A stretch of DNA of 60,453 bases from positions 1 through 60,453 of the forward strand of contig NZ_CATNHF010000004.1 in the NCBI RefSeq assembly GCF_950097975.1, written 5' to 3'. The notes below the pieces were generated by a model that made no database searches, had not been told where the DNA came from, and saw only the letters and a list, made by a program, of their open reading frames with translations. A program made the translations under genes and the position numbers. Shown one piece after another: positions 58,445 through 60,453 of this stretch (position 1 is the stretch's first letter; the number at the start of each line of letters is the position of its first letter). This stretch comes from Microbacterium sp. T2.11-28. GTDB lineage: Bacteria > Actinomycetota > Actinomycetes > Actinomycetales > Microbacteriaceae.

Positions 58445-60453
58445 AGCTGCACCGCCTCGACGTGACGGGCTTCGGACCGTTCCGCGAGCATCAGAGCGTC
58501 GACTTCGACGCGTTCGACGGCGACGGGGTCTTCCTCATCTCGGGGCGCACCGGAGCGGGCAAGTCGAGCATCCTCGACGGGGTGAGCTTCGCCCTCTACG
58601 GCACCGTGCCGCGCTACGAGGGCGGTGAGCGGCGGTTGCGCTCCGACCACAGCTTCCTCGGCGACCCGACCGAGGTGCGCCTGGAGTTCACCGCGGGCGA
58701 CCGGCGCCTGCGCGTCACCCGCGCGCCCGAGTACGACCGCCCCGCCAAGCGCGGCGGGGGGATGACGACCGAGCCCCCACGGGCGGAGCTGGAAGAGCTC
58801 GTCGGCGACGTCTGGGTCGGGCAGGCGGCCAAGCCGCGAGAGGTCGGCCTGCTGCTCGACGAGATCCTGGGGCTCAACGCCCAGCAGTTCCAGCAGGTGA
58901 TCCTCCTCGCGCAGAACCGGTTCTCGCGCTTCCTGCTCGCCACCGCCGGCGAACGTCAGACGCTCCTGCGGACGCTGTTCGGCACGCGGCGCTTCGAGAG
59001 CTACCGCGACGAGCTCGAGATGCGCCGGCGGGACGCGCAGAAGGCCGTGGATACGGCGGGCGAGCACGCCCGCACCCTGCTCGAGGTCGCCGAGCAGCTC
59101 ATCGACCAGCACGCCCTCGGCGGCGACGAGGAGCGCGCTGTCGACCTCACCGGCCGCCGCGCCGAGGCGTCGACCGCGCTCCAGCGCGCCCAGTACCGCC
59201 TCGACACCCGAGTGCACGATCGCGCCCGGGCCCAGGCGGCCCTCACCGAGTCCGAGGCGGCCCTGGCCGAGGCGACCGCGCAGGCGGAGCGGCTCGCGCA
59301 GCTCGCCGCGGCGAGGGAGGAGCTGACCGCGCGGGAGGCCGAGGCGCCCCGCATCGACGAGGAGAGGGCGCGCCTGGCGCGGGCGCGCGCCGCCGAGGCG
59401 CTCCGCGCCCCCGTGGAGGCCGCGCACCGCACCGAGGCGGAGCGGGCGGACGCGGCGAAGGCCGCCGACGAGACCGGGCGGGCATGGAGCGCCGCGGGCG
59501 GCCGTGACGACGACGACCTCGCGGCGGTGATCGACGGGCTCACCGGCGACCTGGCGCTGTGGTCGGCCGCCGCGTCGGCCGAGACGGACCTGCACGAGGG
59601 GGAGCGCGCACTCGCCGCCCTGGAGCGCGCCGTCGCGGACGGCACGGCGCAGCTGGCCGAGCTCGACGCGCAGCAGGCGCTCGTCCCCGCCGAGAGGGAG
59701 CGGATCGACTCCGCCCTCGTGGCCGCCCGGGCCCAGGCCGTGCGCCGGCCCGACCTCGTCGCCGAGAGGGACGCCGTCGCCGACCGGCTCGCCGCCGCGC
59801 GCGAGGTCGCGACGCTGTCGCCGCAGGCCGACGAGGCGGAAGCGGCGTACGTCCGGGCCAACGCGGCGTCGGCCGCAGCGACCGCGGCGGTGACGACCCT
59901 CCTGCAGCGCCGGCTCGCCGGTCACGCGGGCGAGCTGGCGGCGGGACTCGTCGACGGCGAACCGTGCGCCGTCTGCGGATCGACGTCCCACCCGCGCCCC
60001 GCCGACGCGGCGCCGGACCCGGTGACCGACGAGGATCTCGCCGCGGCCGAAGCGCTCCGCGACCGGGAGGCGGAGGCCGAGCGCCGTGCCGGCGCCGTCG
60101 CCCGTGAGCTCCGCGACGCGCTGTCCGTCGTCGCCGCACGCGCGGCAGGAGGCGAGCCCGGTGACCTCGCCGCGCGGCTCGAGGAGGCCGAGGCCGAGGT
60201 GACGGCCGCCGCCGCGGCGGAGCGCGCAGTGGTGTCGCTCGAGGCGCAGCGCGCCGAACTCGATGAGCTGGCCGCCCTCGCGGCGAAGGAGCGCGAGAGC
60301 CTGGCCGCGCGCGTGAGCACCGACACCCAGCGCGTCGCGGCCGAGCGGGCGACCCTGGCCGCCCTCCGCGCCCAGGTCGACGCCGCCCGCGGCGACCACG
60401 CCTCGGTCGCCCGCCGCAACGCCGCCGGACGCGCCCGCCCCGACCAAGCGCGC
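58441..60453 (+). CDS. sbcC: Exonuclease SbcC (Rad50-like), truncated by the window end
   Basis: The first 671 residues of the SMC-like ATPase partner of SbcD. N-terminal MKLHRLDVTGFGPFREHQSV and Walker A SGRTGAGKSSILDGVSFALY, Q-loop region FQQVILLAQNRFSRFLLATA, then a long heptad-rich coiled coil. The zinc hook is C509-A-V-C512 (GEPCAVCGSTSHP), halfway, as in SbcC/Rad50. The C-terminal signature and Walker B lie beyond 60453. GTG 58441 overlaps the sbcD stop. Nothing in the visible part is broken. Confidence 0.97.
   Translation, partial: MKLHRLDVTGFGPFREHQSVDFDAFDGDGVFLISGRTGAGKSSILDGVSFALYGTVPRYEGGERRLRSDHSFLGDPTEVRLEFTAGDRRLRVTRAPEYDRPAKRGGGMTTEPPRAELEELVGDVWVGQAAKPREVGLLLDEILGLNAQQFQQVILLAQNRFSRFLLATAGERQTLLRTLFGTRRFESYRDELEMRRRDAQKAVDTAGEHARTLLEVAEQLIDQHALGGDEERAVDLTGRRAEASTALQRAQYRLDTRVHDRARAQAALTESEAALAEATAQAERLAQLAAAREELTAREAEAPRIDEERARLARARAAEALRAPVEAAHRTEAERADAAKAADETGRAWSAAGGRDDDDLAAVIDGLTGDLALWSAAASAETDLHEGERALAALERAVADGTAQLAELDAQQALVPAERERIDSALVAARAQAVRRPDLVAERDAVADRLAAAREVATLSPQADEAEAAYVRANAASAAATAAVTTLLQRRLAGHAGELAAGLVDGEPCAVCGSTSHPRPADAAPDPVTDEDLAAAEALRDREAEAERRAGAVARELRDALSVVAARAAGGEPGDLAARLEEAEAEVTAAAAAERAVVSLEAQRAELDELAALAAKERESLAARVSTDTQRVAAERATLAALRAQVDAARGDHASVARRNAAGRARPDQAR

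Noticed and set aside
58291..60447. Long minus-strand frame opposite sbcC
   Set aside because: It is a GC-bias antisense frame: the plus strand encodes an SMC-type protein with Walker A and zinc hook, and the minus frame has no family motifs.
1..60453. CRISPR array
   Set aside because: No regularly spaced direct repeats with unique spacers; the only short tandem repeat is the coding 18-mer at 13868-13921.

Overview
This is chromosome from a high-GC actinobacterium, most likely Microbacterium or a close relative in Microbacteriaceae. The evidence is dense coding, very GC-rich third codon positions, many GTG/TTG starts with 4-nt stop/start overlaps, and actinobacterial families (bifunctional PIG-L/methyltransferase, DUF2804, DUF4287, DUF2277, AztD-like lipoproteins, HspR/HrcA operators). 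The genus is an inference.

Region 1 (1-10540) is a genomic island with visibly lower GC. It holds, in order: the 3' end of an IS5-type transposase; a decayed minus-strand gene with a nuclease-like D/ExK motif; a three-gene type II CBASS operon (CD-NTase, E2-E1 Cap2, and one polypeptide joining a Cap3-type JAB peptidase to a TIR-SAVED effector); a frameshifted C-terminal piece of a DUF262/HNH (GmrSD-like) protein; a CopG antitoxin/RelE-fold toxin pair; a STAND NTPase; and an ankyrin-repeat protein. It ends at a 45-nt copy of the 3' half of tRNA-Arg(ACG), the expected scar of tRNA-directed integration, beside an ~80-bp duplicate of the end of a core glycosyltransferase gene. The intact tRNA and any integrase would lie left of the window.

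Region 2 (10541-24800) is core or strain-variable chromosome: an acyl-CoA dehydrogenase / PIG-L-methyltransferase / glycosyltransferase operon whose first two genes each lack one base in a G run; lipoproteins; an ECF sigma/YCII pair; amylosucrase; serine deaminase; a DUF559-type nuclease; Hsp20 under tandem CIRCE and HAIR operators; and DUF2804.

Region 3 (24800-45700) carries TetR, DUF4287, a drug-type ABC exporter with MarR, DUF2207, a structured RNA candidate with an intrinsic terminator (29700-29820), an F420-reductase-like protein, an acyl-CoA ligase, a secreted transglycosylase-like protein, a beta-glucoside PTS permease, coaBC, small enzymes, a TrxB-like/methyltransferase fusion facing an XRE-cupin regulator, pgi, and a two-component system with a DUF4097 protein.

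Region 4 (45700-60453) carries a Zur-type box in front of two AztD-like lipoproteins, a HAD phosphatase, rtcB behind a short upstream ORF and an intrinsic terminator, an aldo/keto reductase, small acidic proteins, an AlkA-type glycosylase, an OmpR-type winged-helix protein behind a cysteine-rich leader peptide, a P-loop kinase-like/GNAT pair, and sbcDC (sbcC cut by the window end). Palindromic intergenic repeats recur through regions 2-4. The strongest discoveries are the fused CBASS effector and its island, the two leader-peptide arrangements, and the structured RNA.
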